From positions 35,414,011 to 35,478,010 of the forward strand of contig OX328096.1 of the NCBI GenBank assembly GCA_946811185.2: 64,000 nucleotides of DNA. Direction: 5' to 3'. The notes under the pieces were generated by a model. That model was given only the letters and a program-made list of their open reading frames with translations, had not been told where the DNA came from and made no database searches. Below are positions 30,130 through 45,200 of this stretch, piece after piece. A program made the translations under genes and the position numbers. The number at the start of each line of letters is the position of its first letter. Position 1 is the first letter of the stretch. This DNA is from Hippopus hippopus (taxonomy: Eukaryota > Mollusca > Bivalvia > Cardiida > Cardiidae).

Positions 30130-30241
30130 TCAAATGTGCCTTGAATAAGGTAATTTACATAAGTGGGTGGGGTTTTGTATGGGTAGGTGTGCCACATGAG
30201 GAAGTAGAGTAGAGGTGTGTTTCCTAGAAGGGTCAAGCTCC
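30130..30241 (-). CDS. HEATR4-like, terminal exon
   Basis: Acceptor TTTTGTTTTATAG|GGAG. The first base completes an Arg codon split from the previous exon. It codes ELDPSRKHTSTLLPHVAHLP and 16 more residues, then TGA. The tail is not repeat-like. Because it is less constrained than the other exons, this is the least certain join. Confidence 0.65.
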
Positions 30242-33200
30242 CTATAAAACAAAAAATACAGAATTCAAATCTTGTATGTATACTTTATATTTTCAATTCA
30301 TGCATGCACCCTCTGAGAAAAACTGATTAGCTGTATTACATGCAAATTACATGAAAGGATATAATCAAAATCAACATTTTTTTCCAAGTTCAGCTTATTG
30401 CAATATTAATGAAATACATATAATTCTTCATTTTTTAATCTAGTTTTACACAGATAATGATAAATAAAAATATCACTAAAGATAGAGATAAAAAATATTA
30501 GAAATCAACAGTCTGTGGTACATGTGCTTCATGATTTTTCTCATGCCAAAGTCTCATTTCTCTTTTTCTATCATTTATGTACAAGAAATATGTCACTTCA
30601 AAGACACACAAAAGTCACATGTACGAGTACATGTAATCCTTCATTTGAAACATCCTATCAGTTTTCTCAACCTTCTGTTTTCATCAATTCATTTTAGTAA
30701 AAGATCATGGCTAAAACATTAAGTAACTCAGTTAGGACAGGTGGGTAGGAAAGAAAACACAGACCTTCTTCAAAACTCATCTGTTTTACTTTCAAGCCAT
30801 ATTGATACCTAGAGAATATATCCTTGTGTAACACAATGACTTGTTTGGCAAATTCAGAAAGTTAACCAGTAAGATGTAAAGTACATGGTATTTAAGTGCT
30901 AATCCAAACAGAGTAGATTAAATCTGATTAGAATATCCCTTTTATTAATTTTTTTTGGCAGTCCAAGGGAATTAACATTCTTCATATTTCTCCAGATTCG
31001 TTAAATGCATTGAGTTTCATAAATATGATAAGTAAAGATGGTAAACATGAAAACAGATGAATTGAGCGAAGATTCCTGGGTGTATGTTAAACCACACTCA
31101 AACCTTTGTTATTTCTCGTAATTGAGCCCTTAAACCAAACAAATGTCAGTTGTATTACAATATTATTCAAGGTGAAAGCATACACAAAGATGTAGAATAT
31201 GACAAAAGCACTCAATACCAAGAAGATTAACATCAATTAAAACAATAATCAGCTCTACCAAACAATCCCATGTTTTTATGACCTTTGCAAACATAGTGTC
31301 AAAAGCAGAAAATGCTGGAAAGCAGCTTTTTCATCCCTTCTTACAATGTTTTTCATCAAATCGAGGAAAAATCCCAGTTTGAGCCACATTCAATATGTTG
31401 TTTGCAAATACATCAATTTTGACAAGTCCAAAATCTTGTCATCTTGTATTTACCCTTAACCACACAATCCTGTGTTTTAATGACCTTGAAGAAGAATGTT
31501 TTAAGAAACCATTGTGTGTCAAGAAGAAAATACTAGGTACCAGCATTTTCTGTGTTTCCCACAATGTATGCTACCCTTTGAAAGATAAATATCTTTTGAA
31601 CAACATTAAAGATGTCACCTGCAATTGTTTTCTATTTGGACAAGTCCAAAATTTGGTTGTTTTGTAATGAGTCGAAGGGTTATCTACATTTTTATGTTTT
31701 TCCTAGGTTTGGCACTTTTCTGTCACTTGTGTTTATAGCAAAAGGATAGAGAAAGAGTGAACAAAGTGACCATTTAAAATGTTTTAGTAAATGAATTAGG
31801 AAATAGAATTGATTTTGCAATTATTAAAGAAGATAATCTAAAGATTTAAGGATGCATATACCTTTGAAAAAGCACCTCTTAAATAAACATATGCAAATGT
31901 TATCATGAATGTTGCAGGTCTATAATTACACTACCATACTTTATTATACTTCTTATGAATAAATATCATCAAAGGTAAAAAACAGCAATTTTCTTTTGCC
32001 ATAGCATTTTTTCTTTGTTGTTGTTGTTATCATAGTTGTGAACAAAAAATGCAAATCTGAAACATTCTAAATTCTACCTCAAATGACACATAACAGAAAC
32101 GTTTGAAAGCACCGAAATTTTTTAAAGATTTCACTGAAAATATTTTGAAAATATTTTGGGAAAAGACACAATTGCTTGATGCAAGTGAAGGGTCCTTTTT
32201 CAACAATTTGCTCAAATCCCTTTATATTTGTATGGTATCTATAAAGGTGCTGATAACATGTTCAGTTTTTATAAAGAGTGTAGGTTCATCTTGATCTGCA
32301 CTGCCATTGGCCCTTTATCCTGAATTTTCACTACCCCTTGGAAAAGTAAACTTTTGAAAACATTGGTAACCAGCAATTTCTCTTTTTCCCCAAATTGTTT
32401 TCTACCCAATTAAGAATCAATTCTATCATTTTAGTAGCATTTGATTTGTTGTTTGCAAAGCATTACATTTGAGCTAGCATAATTTTTTGTTGTGTGGTAA
32501 AGAGTTAAAGCAACTGAACTTTTGTGCTCAGCATTTTAGGGGCTACAAACATTTATGTCCCTGTTTGTCATCTCAAGATTGATTACGTTAAAAACTCAAA
32601 AAGAATAAGCAGTGACAATATTAAACGAAAGCATTACAATACATGTATTACTATCATTTGTGTACAAATGTTTACAGTATTCAGCCAACAACACATACAG
32701 GAAACGAATTCTTCTTATACTTTTGCAAACACAAAGATCTGATAAAACCTACATCTTTTGCTGTATGAAATCATGACAAATGATTTATGAACCATGCCTG
32801 CACAGGCTGTCCTGGGTTGTAACTTTTTGCTATTGGTAAATTTTTTGCATGTTAACTCTTTACCACACAACAAAAATTTAGACTTGTCCAAATTGAAAGC
32901 ATTTGCAGACGAGAATTTCATAGTGGCTCGAATAACGCAATTAGTCTTTGATAGGGTAGAAAACTTTGTGGGAAAAGGAGAAAATGCTGGTTACCAGCAT
33001 TTTCTCCTTTTCCCACAATGTTTTCAAAAGGCCTCTTCTTCAGGGTCGTTAAAAAGCGTCATTGTGTGGTAAAGGGTTAAAGGACTGTTCTACCTCACGA
33101 TTCGGTTGTTAGACAAAGTGGATTTTATGGATCCATACTTACACGATGACTTACTTGGAATACTGCACGACATAGATGCATTAAACACCTTTTTGCCAGA

Positions 33201-36200
33201 GTGACCCTCATATTCTTTTGAGACCCACTGGAAGTAGGTTGTAAGCAATGAAACAAAAGCTGTCTATTTGTAAATTGATACATTTATATACGAGGGCTGT
33301 TCGATATGTAATGTGTATTGTACCACAGTGCGATAACGCTTTCAACAATTTCGTGAATGATGATACGCTTGAATAGCTCTATTCAATACCTTTCCAACGG
33401 TATAAACACGAGCCTTTAGCTCCACATAGTTTTAAACTTATAGTCATTTCATTAGAGCTAGTCGTTGACCACTGTTGTAAAAATGGTTGGGAAACTGATT
33501 AAGAATATTGAAGAAATTAGAGCTTATAAAAAAGTTCGCACAAAACTCGGTCATTCGGTAATGCAGATTTTTACTGAATTGGGGGAAGTTTATGGGTCTG
33601 ATAAGGTATCTTATGAGACAGTTCATTGGTGGAGAAAGAAATTTCTGACTGGCACAGAGTCCGTCAAAGATGCAACAAAATCTGGCCAACCTGTGACTGT
33701 AACAGGCAAGGCAGATGTCTCAAAAGTCAGGGAAATAATTGAAAGTGATGGCAGATACACGATTCGTGATATTGCCAACGCTGTTGGCATATCGCTATCG
33801 CGGGTGCATTTCATTTTGAAGCGTATTTTGAAAGCATGAAAGATTTCTGCCAGATGGATACCGCATATATTGACAGATGACCAAGAAAGGGTACGAGTAC
33901 AAACCGCTAAGCAATTGCTCAAAATGTTTCCCAAATTCAATCAAAGACAATTTGCAAACATTGTTACTGGTGACGAAAAATGGGTTCACTATTTCGAACC
34001 AGTAAGAAAAATTGGAAACAAAATATGGCTAACTAACACGGTAGAAGGCCTGTATTTGCCAAAAGAAGCATAAGCACAAAGAAGGTTCTTTATTGCATAT
34101 TCTTCTCATGAGATGGTATAGCCGTACAAATTCCGGTGCCGAGGGGCAAAATTGTTACAGATCGGTATTACCAAGATGTTATACTAAAAAAGCTAAAAAA
34201 AAATTATCTTAAACGACGCCCTGTGTCAGGATTCAGGCATGTTCGTCTACTTCATGATAATGCTCCATCACATACATCTGAGCTTGTGAAGCAATTTTTG
34301 AAGTCGGAGAAGGTTACTGTCTTGCCACACCCACCATACTCTCCAGATCTAGCCCCATGCGACTTTTTCCTTTTTCCAAAACTTAAAAAGTTCTTATCTG
34401 GTCGTCGTTACAAGTCCTGACAAGCCCTTGGCTCAGCCATCAGTCAGTGCCTCAGAGGTCTACCTAAATCAGCGTACCATGACGCATTTCAGAAATGGAT
34501 TCAGAGATTGAAATTACGTATTTCAAACCGCGGAGAATATTTTGAAGGGATGTAATGTTCATTTCACTATTTGAGCCGAATGCTTTTGAGATATCGTACA
34601 ATACATATTACATATCGAACAACCCATTACATATGAAATTCATGTGATGGTTGCTTTCATTGTCAGGGAAAGGGTCAACTGTGGTTGATGTAAGATATGG
34701 AAAACATTGTTAATAAAAGATTAACCCTTAATGCACCTTTCAAACTATAGTTGCTTTCATGGCTAGTATAGATCAAGATCATTCTGCAAAATGTGCAGTC
34801 TGATCTTTGTTCTACACTGTCTACTTTACTGAGATATTCTTGATGACACCAACTTTGAAATTGCAATTATTTGGGTTTTATTTCTAGACTGAAAATGTCT
34901 TTTTAGTTTATTTGGTGCTCTAAGGATTAAGGGCATTAGACATGTCAATCACCATGGGCTCAAAAACACCAATTAACCTCACTGTTACTGAAATGATGTG
35001 CACAACAATATACAATTTGTCTCATAATGATACATATTGATAAAAATTCTTGAGACCATTTCCATAAAACATGGTGGAAAATGGAAATATCGAGCAATTT
35101 CTCTGTTTCCCCCATTGTTTTAAAGACATTTTGTCCAAATCTGTATTCCATTTTGTTTAAAATAAATTACAGTTTCTCTGTTTCACTATGTTCAGATTTT
35201 ATCTTATATTTGAATGAGTCCAACATGTACATAATTATGAGGATAAATATTCTCAGATTTAAGTCAGACAACATTGCATTGTTATCATACCTGGACAGGG
35301 CACCTTCCACCTTGTCTCTCTCACGTAATGCCCTCAAAACTCTCTTATCTGTCAACTGTAGTGTTGCAAAAGTTCTTGCAATCTGAAAGTAAATCATTTT
35401 AGGCTTTACAAAATGGTTTCATGTTTCTATGCTCCTCAAAAAAGCTTTTGAAAATGTTGTGCAAAAAGGAGAAAATGCTGGTATTCAACATTTCCTATCT
35501 TACTTTTATGTTTTTCAGCCTTACACGGACACTTTCCTTCACTAACACTACATTAATTATGTCCTCTACAGAGGCTTTCAACATGACTTTCAAATGTTGT
35601 ATGGTCTGAAAAAGCAGGAGATGTAGTTACTCATTTCTAATATGATGGTGTTATGATCAAATAATTCTATTTGTTTGTATTAGAGTTTAGCACCAATTTA
35701 ACAGCTTAGGTCATATCAGAGCCCTCAGTGCACCTATGCATGTATTTCCTGGCTTTTTCACACCAGTTCCAACACAACTTTCATTCCAAGTCACTAACTA
35801 CTTTTTCTCATATCCATCAAAGGTGAGAGGTGAAAAATAGCTGCAAAGGAAGTTTGTCTGCAACCACCAGATCATGAGTCAGATATGCTAACCTCTGAGC
35901 TACCCAGATAGGCAAATAGTTTTGATTTTGTATTGTATTGGCTGAGGCGCAAGGTGTGCAGTATTAGCCTGAGGCCTTTGGCCTTGTGCTTATACTGCAG
36001 AAAAAAGGACCTGCAACTTTGCCAATATAAAATTACTTGTACTTGATTAATAATGATCTTATCAATTAACTGTCAGGATTTGTTGTCAATTTTGGATTTG
36101 ATGACCTTGTCATATTGGCCTTATTTTGTTTGATCTTAGCAGAGTTTTTTTCCTGTTGGCCAAGTATGCTAATATTGACAGAGTTTGTCTTTTGGTATTA

Positions 36201-39200
36201 TCATTAAAATTTTGTTTACCTCATACAAATGCAATTACACAGTTTGTTAATTAATACATGTATGTACCAATACTCTTTTGTTAGCTTATTGGCTTGAATG
36301 GGTTTCAGCTGCTTTCAACAGGATTTTACAGATCACTCCTGGGTTTCACCTGTACCAGGCTGGGGCTCTATTGTGCCTTTCCCAAGGACACTCTCAAATA
36401 AAACAGTCCAACTAGCTTGGATAAAACAAACCCATTGCCTTGACCCTTTACCTAATAATCCCATGTTTTTACCACCCCACAGGAAAGAAGCTTTATGAAA
36501 AATTGTTGGAAAAGGATAGGGAGAGTGATTTATCAGATCATTACCTCTTGAAACAAGTTTGCAAAGCACCTCAGAAATATCTTTGTACAAGAGGGCCATA
36601 CTGGCCTGAAGTCCCTCACCTGAGCCTTTTGATCCCACATGACCGATTTTCAATCTCTTCCCAGATATAAAGACAAATATTTTAAATAATTTTCATAATT
36701 ATTGGACTGAAAATATGGCCTCTAGAGTGTACACAAGCTTTTATCTAGGGTTTGCCTTAGTGACCTACTTTTTGACCTAACATGATCAATTTTCAAACTC
36801 ATTGTACATTTCATCAAGACGAACATTCTGACCAACTTGATGAGATTTGGACTGAAATAAGGCCTCAAGTGTACAGACAAGGTTTGCCTAAGATTTGTCT
36901 CAGTGACTTACTTTTTGACCTGATTTGACTCAATTTCAAACCAATCCAAGATATCATCAAGACAAACAATCTTACCAACTCTTATGAGTATTGGAATGAA
37001 AATTTGGCCTCTAGATTTGTATACAAGATTTGTCCTAGTGACATACTTTTTTATCCAACTTGACACATTTTCAACAACATCCTAAATATAATTAAGAGTT
37101 TAAGACAAATATTCTGACTAATTTTCATGAGTATTAGACTAAAAAATATGGCCTCTACAGTGTACACAATGTTTTTTATGAGCTTTGATCTGCTGACCTA
37201 GCATTTGATCGGATGTGATATATCTTAAGAGTTGTTTAAGATATCATCAAGAAAAACATTCTGACCAACCTTCATAAACACAGGACCGAAAATGTTGCTT
37301 CTAGAGTATATACAAGATTTTCTAAAGATTTGACCTAGTGACCTAGTTTTTGAGCTCATCCAAGATATCATTGAGACAAAAATTCTGGCGAACTTTGATG
37401 AGAATTGAATTGAAAATTTGGCTTCAAGAGTGTACACAAAGTTTTTCAAAGACTTGACCTGGTGAACTAGTTTTTGACCCCAATTGACCCTTTTTCATAA
37501 CTGTCCGAGATATTACCAAGACAAACATTCTGATCAACTTTCATGAATATTTGAATGAAAATGTGGCCTCTAGGGTGTACACAAAGTTTTTCAGAGACTT
37601 GACCTGGTGACATAGTTTTTGACCCAACCTGACAAATCTTCTGACCAAGTTTTATGAGTATCATACTGAAATGTAGCCTCTAGAGTGCATACAAGGTAAA
37701 AGTTGATGACAAGCACAGGACTATCACAAAAGTTCCCCTTGAGCACTTCTTGCTCACATGAGGATAAACCATAGATTGAGGTTTAATACATACGTGTAAA
37801 TACATTTGAAAAACTTGTGTTAATAGCAATTTCTTCTTTGTTCACAGTTTTTCAAAAGTAAAGTATTAAAGTAGTACACTTTGTTGAGACTTGCTGTCTA
37901 CACACAAGTTCTAACTTGTGAAATTAATAGTTATAATAATACAGTAGTAACATGCATACCATCAGTCTAACATATTCACTGGCATCTAGCTCTAACATCT
38001 CCAATAATAACCTGATGATCTTCTCATTCTTCATCTCAAGAGTTCCCTGTGAAAAATAACAATGACAAAGTGTAAATATGGTAGAAAAACATATTTCTTT
38101 TCTTGCACCACAGTCTGATTACAGTAAAGTACTCAAGCCTAATATCAATAGTGGTTGTATTCACTATTAGCACTAAATTCAGTACTACTTACTTTAAGTT
38201 TCAAGACAAACCATCCAAGTACTTTCACATATATTCATACGTTGAATTATAGGTCATCAGTAATCCCATCACAAGGATGTTATCTATGACATAAGTTTTA
38301 AATTTGTTTTCAGAAGTATTAACTTAACCCTCTACCAAACAAGCCTGACTTTTCACGACCCTGAGAAAGAAGCCTTTTGAAAACATTGTGGGAAAAGGAG
38401 AAAATGCTGGTAACCAGCATTTTCTCCTTTTCCCAAAATGTTTTCTACCCTTCCAAAAACGAATTTTGATATTTCAGTAACATTTATTTAGTTGTCTGCA
38501 AATGCTTTCAATTCTGATTAGTTTAAAATTTTGTCATTTGGTAAAGGGTTGAAAGAAAATGACATAGATAAGAAGTAAACTATCCACTATTTACCACAGA
38601 AATGACTGCTTGTGCCCTTATGTCTTCATCTACATCCTCAAGTCTCCTGTAACAAAAATATTGATTTCATTTATAAAATGACTCTTAAAAAATCTCTTTT
38701 GATGACCAGGGCTCCGTTTTACTAAGGTAGTTACGAACAAAATTTGCCTAAGTTTTACATGTTTCTGCACAAGATAACTATCATGATTACTTTGGAAAAC
38801 TATTGTGATAAATCAAAGTTTCCTGGATATTTTTTCTTTTCATTTTATCTTGGTAAAATTTCCAGGAAACTTTGATTAATCGCGATAGTTTTCTAAAATA
38901 ATCATGAAAGATATCTCGTATCTCGTTGCAGACATATGCCACCATACTATAGTTACGTAAAACTTACGCAAATTTTGTTCGTAACTACCTTAGTAAAACG
39001 GGGCCCAGCAGTTCAAACATATACACAAAAAAAGACAAAGCAACTGGCAGAATACAATGATATTGTCAAGCTGGAGCAGGGTAGTCAATGCAGACAGCAA
39101 ACAGAAGCAATAAAAAATTTTATTTGAGATTCTTTATCATCATCATTAGTTTGGTTTACCCTCGCCTTCAAATCCAGTTCATGTGGCAAGCAGGAAGTCA

Positions 39201-42200
39201 TTTTTTCAACTGTAACTACAGTCGAGCCGCGTTAATCCGGGCTCCAAACTTCCGGAAATTTCAAGATCCGGAAAAAAACATCAGGGAACGAATATTTTCT
39301 GTACAAATTTTACTTTTTATTCCGGAAATCCGCGTTCCGGAACCGGAACGGAAAAATCGGGAACGAAGGGTTAAAAAACAATGTAACTCTTTATCAGATA
39401 AACCGGACGTGGCCTGACTGTGTATCACACAATTTCCCCGGTACGTGATTTTGAACTGGTCCATAGTATGCATTTGTAACACGAGTATCAGTCTAGTATC
39501 AATTTATTTCAAATGGTTTTCACACATTTGAAAACAAACGTCTTAATTAGATGTTGTTTGGGAAAAGTGTTAATAGACATACACGTGCCATCGTTAAGTG
39601 TCAGTTTGACAGATTATCAATACCTTTTCAGATCAAAGATCAGACCAAATATTCTGTCTACAGACTGATCTTGATCTACACAGGCCGCATATAAGCAACT
39701 TATGTTTTGAAAGGTTCTTGAAGGGCTTAATCTTTTCTGGCTCTTTGATGCTATACAAGCAATTTCTCCCTTTTTTCGTAATGTTTTCAAAGGTCACCTT
39801 CTGCAGAAGTGTGAAACTGTGAGGGAAATGACTTAAGTCGTAACTGTGTTCTCCCTCTTAGAAAAATAGATCTAAAATAAAAATAAAAAAATACGCAACC
39901 TCGTATTCCTTTTCTTTATTTATCAGTAATTCATTTATATTTAACACCAAAGCATTAATTATCGTATGCATTTTTTTTTTGTTTTGGCTACGAGCGATTT
40001 TTATATGAAAACAGCCGAACTTTTTTTTCTGCCGACTACACAAAACACGTGACATGACAGCTCAGGTGTTCAAGTAACAACCTTTACTAGATGCAAAAAA
40101 GCATTAGCAGCTAATGTAAAGCAGGCATGATATTAGCTTATTGTGTGGTCTTTTGTATTGACTGGCAGTCTGCTTGTAGCAGGGTGTAATTTTCTTGGAG
40201 CAAAACAGTTGTAAATATGTACAACAAACGCTTGCACTACAACCCTCTCGCTTCGAATAATTTGCACATTACATCAGACCCATGATGTTAATTTTAACTC
40301 TTTACCACATGACAAAAAGAGAAATGACTGGTCTAAATGTAAAGTATTTGCAGAAGACAATTTAAATGTAGTTAAAATGACATAATTTGTCTTTAACTGC
40401 GTAGAAAACATTATTGGAAAAGGAGAAAATGCTGGTTACCACCACTTTCTCCTTTTCCAACAATGTTTTTGAAAGGCCTTTTCCTCAGGGTCTTTAAAAC
40501 TCGACATTGTGTGGTAAAGGGTTAACACTTGTGTACCCGCAACAGGCTTGAAATCGTTGACAGATGGCTTGTTTTACATTTTTTGTTATTCAAAATTACT
40601 CTGCCGATTGCAAAATGGCGGACGGTGTGGATAGACATCAGACTAAACAGAACGCACTGTCTGATCTTGGATCTACACCATCCACAGCTCTAACTATGAC
40701 TTAACTCGTATCGGAGAGCAACTTCTTGTGGGCCAAAAGTGGTAAGAAAATACTTAAAACGTGTAGATTATTTCAAAACTGAAAACACGCCGAATCTGTT
40801 GATCAGCTACAGTTATGATCCCGTCACCGGTTGTAAAAATAGAACAAAATTTTGTCGGATATTACCCTTATTATTTCGGACAAACATTCCATACAAGTCT
40901 CTCGAAATTGAAAAATCAACAGTAATACTGTAATAAAAAAAAAACAATTGTACTTGTGTTTCGCCCCCCTTTTTCGTGGCGTTTTTAAAAGTCATAATGT
41001 GCCGAGCTTTACAAGCTCAGCCGTTTGTACAAAGTTGTACATGTGTATGCAATAAGGTATAAAGGGAAATTCGTGTACAAAAACACATTAAAAAAATAGC
41101 AAAATGCACATTTATGACATTTTATTCTGTTATATATCTGAACAATCGTAGGAAAAATACAGAGAAGTGCTTGTGTAAATCATACGCTATTGTAATTCCT
41201 ACGATGCACAGTGTCCCTTATCAACATGGAAGTTGTGGGATCCCAGTTCACTGGTCCGGAAATACGGCTTATCCGGAAACATTCGTAGGCAACAGGGGCG
41301 TCCGGATAAACGAGGTTCGACTGTATATATCTTTATCTGTAACACTACAACAACTAGACATAGTTCATCTCATCTGCATATTATGAAGCTATGCATGGGC
41401 ATGGACAGATTGTGAGCTGTAACACTCTTCAAAACTCTAAAGTGGTACAGGTACAAGTTCTTAAAATGGATTCTGAGTTTATTTTGGTAGCCTTTATGAA
41501 TCTTTTCTGCAATGTTTATTGCTTCAGTTCACAAAAAGCATAACAGCAGTATTCTGTACTATGTGGGATTCATTTTGGAAGAAAGTGCACTCTGATAAGG
41601 CAAACCATAACAATGAGTAAATGAATACAAGAACAAACAGATGCACTTGTTAAGAATTTAAACAGACCTAGTGTAGTACAAGTTAAGAAGAATCCAAAAT
41701 GCACATAGATTGGGTGATTTCATGATACAACCAATTTTAGTTTTACTTACTTTTCTATCCTATCACAAGCTTTACTAAACATGCCAAGGGCAGCTAAGGC
41801 TTTTGCTGAGGCAATCTTGACATCCTGAAAAATGTAAACATGCTGCCGATCAATAATGATTCAGATGTAAAGTATGTAACTAGTTTTTCCAATACATGTG
41901 ATCTTTGGCCTTAATTTAAAATCATAATGTTGATAGTCATGTTGACAAAATATCAAGTTTAAGTATGAAACAGATAGATAGCTGTTAGACTTCATAAAAT
42001 TAATACAAGCTGTAAATTCTAATATAAATGTCCAGGGAATTGAAATTGAATATTTATTTCTTTTTTTTAAAATCCTGATTCTTCTGCTATTCTGAATGAA
42101 TCACATATACAATCCTTAGGTAATCATGGTAAACTGAATACTGCTTTAAAAAATAAGCAAATATTACTTAAACAACAGCTTACTCTGGTTGGATCATCCC

Positions 42201-45200
42201 ACAACTTTCTTTCCAGAAGATGATATATTCTTTCCTCTTCACCTCTCTTACAGACATGTTCTTTTCCTGCAAGTGCAAGGCCAAGCTTAAGTATTCTGAT
42301 ACCCTTTGTAGCTTTCTTAGGAACTGTTTGACCTAGAAATTACTGGATATATGTATTTGTTTGAACAGGGTTTTAAGCTGCTTTCATCACTATTTCAGTC
42401 ATATCACTGTTTATTCATGTCTTTCCTGGAGCTGTAATGTGTCTTGCCCAAGGATTATCATGACTGGTACAGCCAGTTGGTATACTTATTTTCTGTGTGG
42501 TTTCCAATTTTTCAAGAGGAGAGCATTGAGAAGTTCATATAAGTGAAAAAACTTGATCCACAATTGATGTGAATTAATTAGGTTGAATCAATACTTGTAA
42601 CCTGAATACTACAGATAATACACATGATACCTAATATGATCAGAAGATCTGCAGCTAAAGCCCTGTATTTCCACACTGGAGATTCCTTAAACAAAGTCAA
42701 GATGTGTTGAACAACTTCCCAGCTAGTGCAGTTCAGTTGTTTCACCAATACCTCCAAAGCCTGTGTAACGAGAAAACTTTTCTCTTTGCATCCAAAGCAG
42801 ATAAAATAGATGCTGCCATAATACCGGTTTAAATCAGACATCAGAAAAGAAAATTTTAGGGGAAATATATAAAGTTTTTTTTTTTTTTTTAAAAAGTAGA
42901 CAGGGTAGAACAAAGATCAAACAATGCATTCTATGCAGTCTATCTTCATCCACGCTGTCTGCAAAAGTCTTTCAATTTACTCAACATTTACCCATTTACC
43001 ACACAACCCTAACTTTCAACAATCCTGAAAAAGAAAGCTTCTGAAAACATTGTTGCAAAAGGAGAAAATGCTGGTAACCAGCATTTTCTCCTTTTCGCAC
43101 AATATTTTCTAATCTTCCCAAAACACATCAAGTTTTGAGTAACATTTATTTTTTTGTCTGCAAATGCTTTCAATTTGGACATTTGGTAAAGAGTTAACTA
43201 ATTTACTGACAGACTAAATGCATGATAAATTTCAGCCTAGAACAATCTGAATATTAGTCATTCAAGTCTGCATGTTCTGTGAAGTCTGATCTGTACCTAT
43301 ATTGGCCACAATTGCAACAACAGTCATTATAGGCATTTAAAATGTTAAACGATAATACCCTACAAGATAAATCCATTAAAGAAACTTTTCTTGCCCAATT
43401 TAGAGTCATATGAATATCGTGAAATACCAGTATTATTTGCATATCACAGACAAATCCAACTAGAGAACCAGTCAAGTACAACAGTTCAGAGAAAACTAAT
43501 TTGAATAAAAAAAAAAAATCAAATTTGCCATATGTGTCTGGATATAAAAGAATAAAATTACTAGCTTTACCTTTGCTTTAACATGTGTATCAGAGCTGTG
43601 ATCAAGGGTCCTGAGAAGCTTAAATTTTGCATTCTCATCTGCGACACAGAGTTTTCCAAGTAACACAGAAGCATCAAATGCATTTGGATCATCTGGATCA
43701 GGGTTTCGGCAGAAGTGACTCAACACTTTTACAAGCTCAGGGAAGGAAGGTGTTTTCTGAAGAAAAAAAAAATATGAACATTTAGAAAAAACATCTATAG
43801 CATTTCAAGTGTAAAACATCAAAATACACAAAATTTTGGTATGGTTTTGTTTTCAGTAAATAATGTGCATAAAACTGTGTAAGTTTCTAGCTCGTTTAAT
43901 GTACTATGATAGTGAGCTTCCAATCATTCTGAATCTTTTGCAATCATTTTCTCCTGAAGAGAAATGATTTAATTCAAAGAAAAATTATTTTTATTAAAAG
44001 TAACTGCAAGCACTTTTGCTTTGTATGTAATGATTTTACATTGACTAATTACTCCGATTATTCATTATCCTGAAGAGGTGACTCATTTGTGTAGGAAAAC
44101 TTTTTACAGGCAAATGTTCTTTTTCAACAATATTTACATTAGCCATCTACAAGTGTTACAGGGTGGTAATTGGTTGAAAAGCTCCATCATTTCATATTCA
44201 ACAGTTGATATAAATTTTGCTTTAAAAAAAAAAGATACAATTTTGTCTTTGATGGCATGCATGATACCTTGTTAGCATACTGGATGTTTTTGCCATCTAT
44301 CATATTTCTGATGAGGTCCTGCCTGATCTCTGTGTTTCCAAGGACAAGATACTTCAAGATTACTTGTACCACATCCTCATCCCAGCAACCTGTACAAAAA
44401 GTTTTACCATATACAATCTTTACAGTAAATTGATTGATTGATTGTATGGTGTTTAACGCCGTTTTCAACATTATTTCAGTTATATTGCAGCGGCCAGTGC
44501 ACCTATCCATGCTTTCCTGAAGTGTCTTTTACTAGTACTCCGCACAATTTTCTTTCCAAGCCACTGGCTGCTTTCCCACATAATCATCGTCGAAACTTTA
44601 CAGTGAAGGTAGAAGGCAAAAAAGCACACAAAAGTCATAAAGAAAAGGTAGGTCCACAAAGGCAAGACATTTTTCATAAATATAATTAAGAATAACTTCC
44701 TTCTAGTTGTTATATATACATGAACCTCCATTAACCCTTTACCACACAATTTCAACAACCCTGAGGAAGACACCTTTTGAAAACATTGTGGGAGAAGGAG
44801 AAAATGCTGATAACCAGCATTTTCTCCTTTTCCCACAATGTTTTCTACTCTATCAAAGACAAAGTCCATCATATATGCTACATTTCAATTGTCATCTGCA
44901 AATACTTTCAATTTGGACAAGTCTACATTTTTGTCATGTGGTACAGATTTAAGTCCTCACCAGGCCACAGAATTTCACTCATCCAAATGAAAAGCATCTG
45001 CAGGTGATTAGATTCAATTTTGGCTCAAATTACAGGATTTGTATGTAGAAGGGTAGAAAACATTGTTGGAAAAGGAGAAAATTCAGGTTACCAGCATTTT
45101 CCCACAATGTTTTAAAAGCTTTCTATCAGGATCATTAAGGCTGTGGGACTGTGTGGTAAAAGGTCAATAATATCTGAGCTTTGAAATTTTTCTTTTTTTT

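Larger units (their letters stand above)
30242..35290 (-). other. Last intron of the HEATR4-like gene
   Basis: Holds, left to right: unremarkable AT-rich sequence to 31253; two TTAA MITEs (31254-31445, 31449-31675); a partial one (32310-32508); a nested MITE pair (32791-33206); mariner copy 1; and a third-family MITE (34723-34931). 31676-32309 contains nothing I recognise. Confidence 0.7.
35383..37959 (-). other. Intron with SINE, MITE pieces and terminal-hairpin element copy 3
   Basis: TTAA-MITE fragments at about 35440-35605 and 36441-36530. A diverged SINE-like fragment at 36295-36430 shares CTGCTTTCA and TGCC(T/C)TT(C)CCCAAGGA motifs with 42355-42480. Gene-free otherwise. Confidence 0.6.

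Noticed and set aside
35701..35915. Short plus-strand frame near a Cys/His-rich stretch
   Set aside because: It lies wholly within a reverse-oriented SINE.
42355..42480. Possible extra exon of the HEATR4-like gene
   Set aside because: The flanking exons (42184-42332 and 42631-42760) already join in phase, and this stretch resembles the repeat fragment at 36295-36430.
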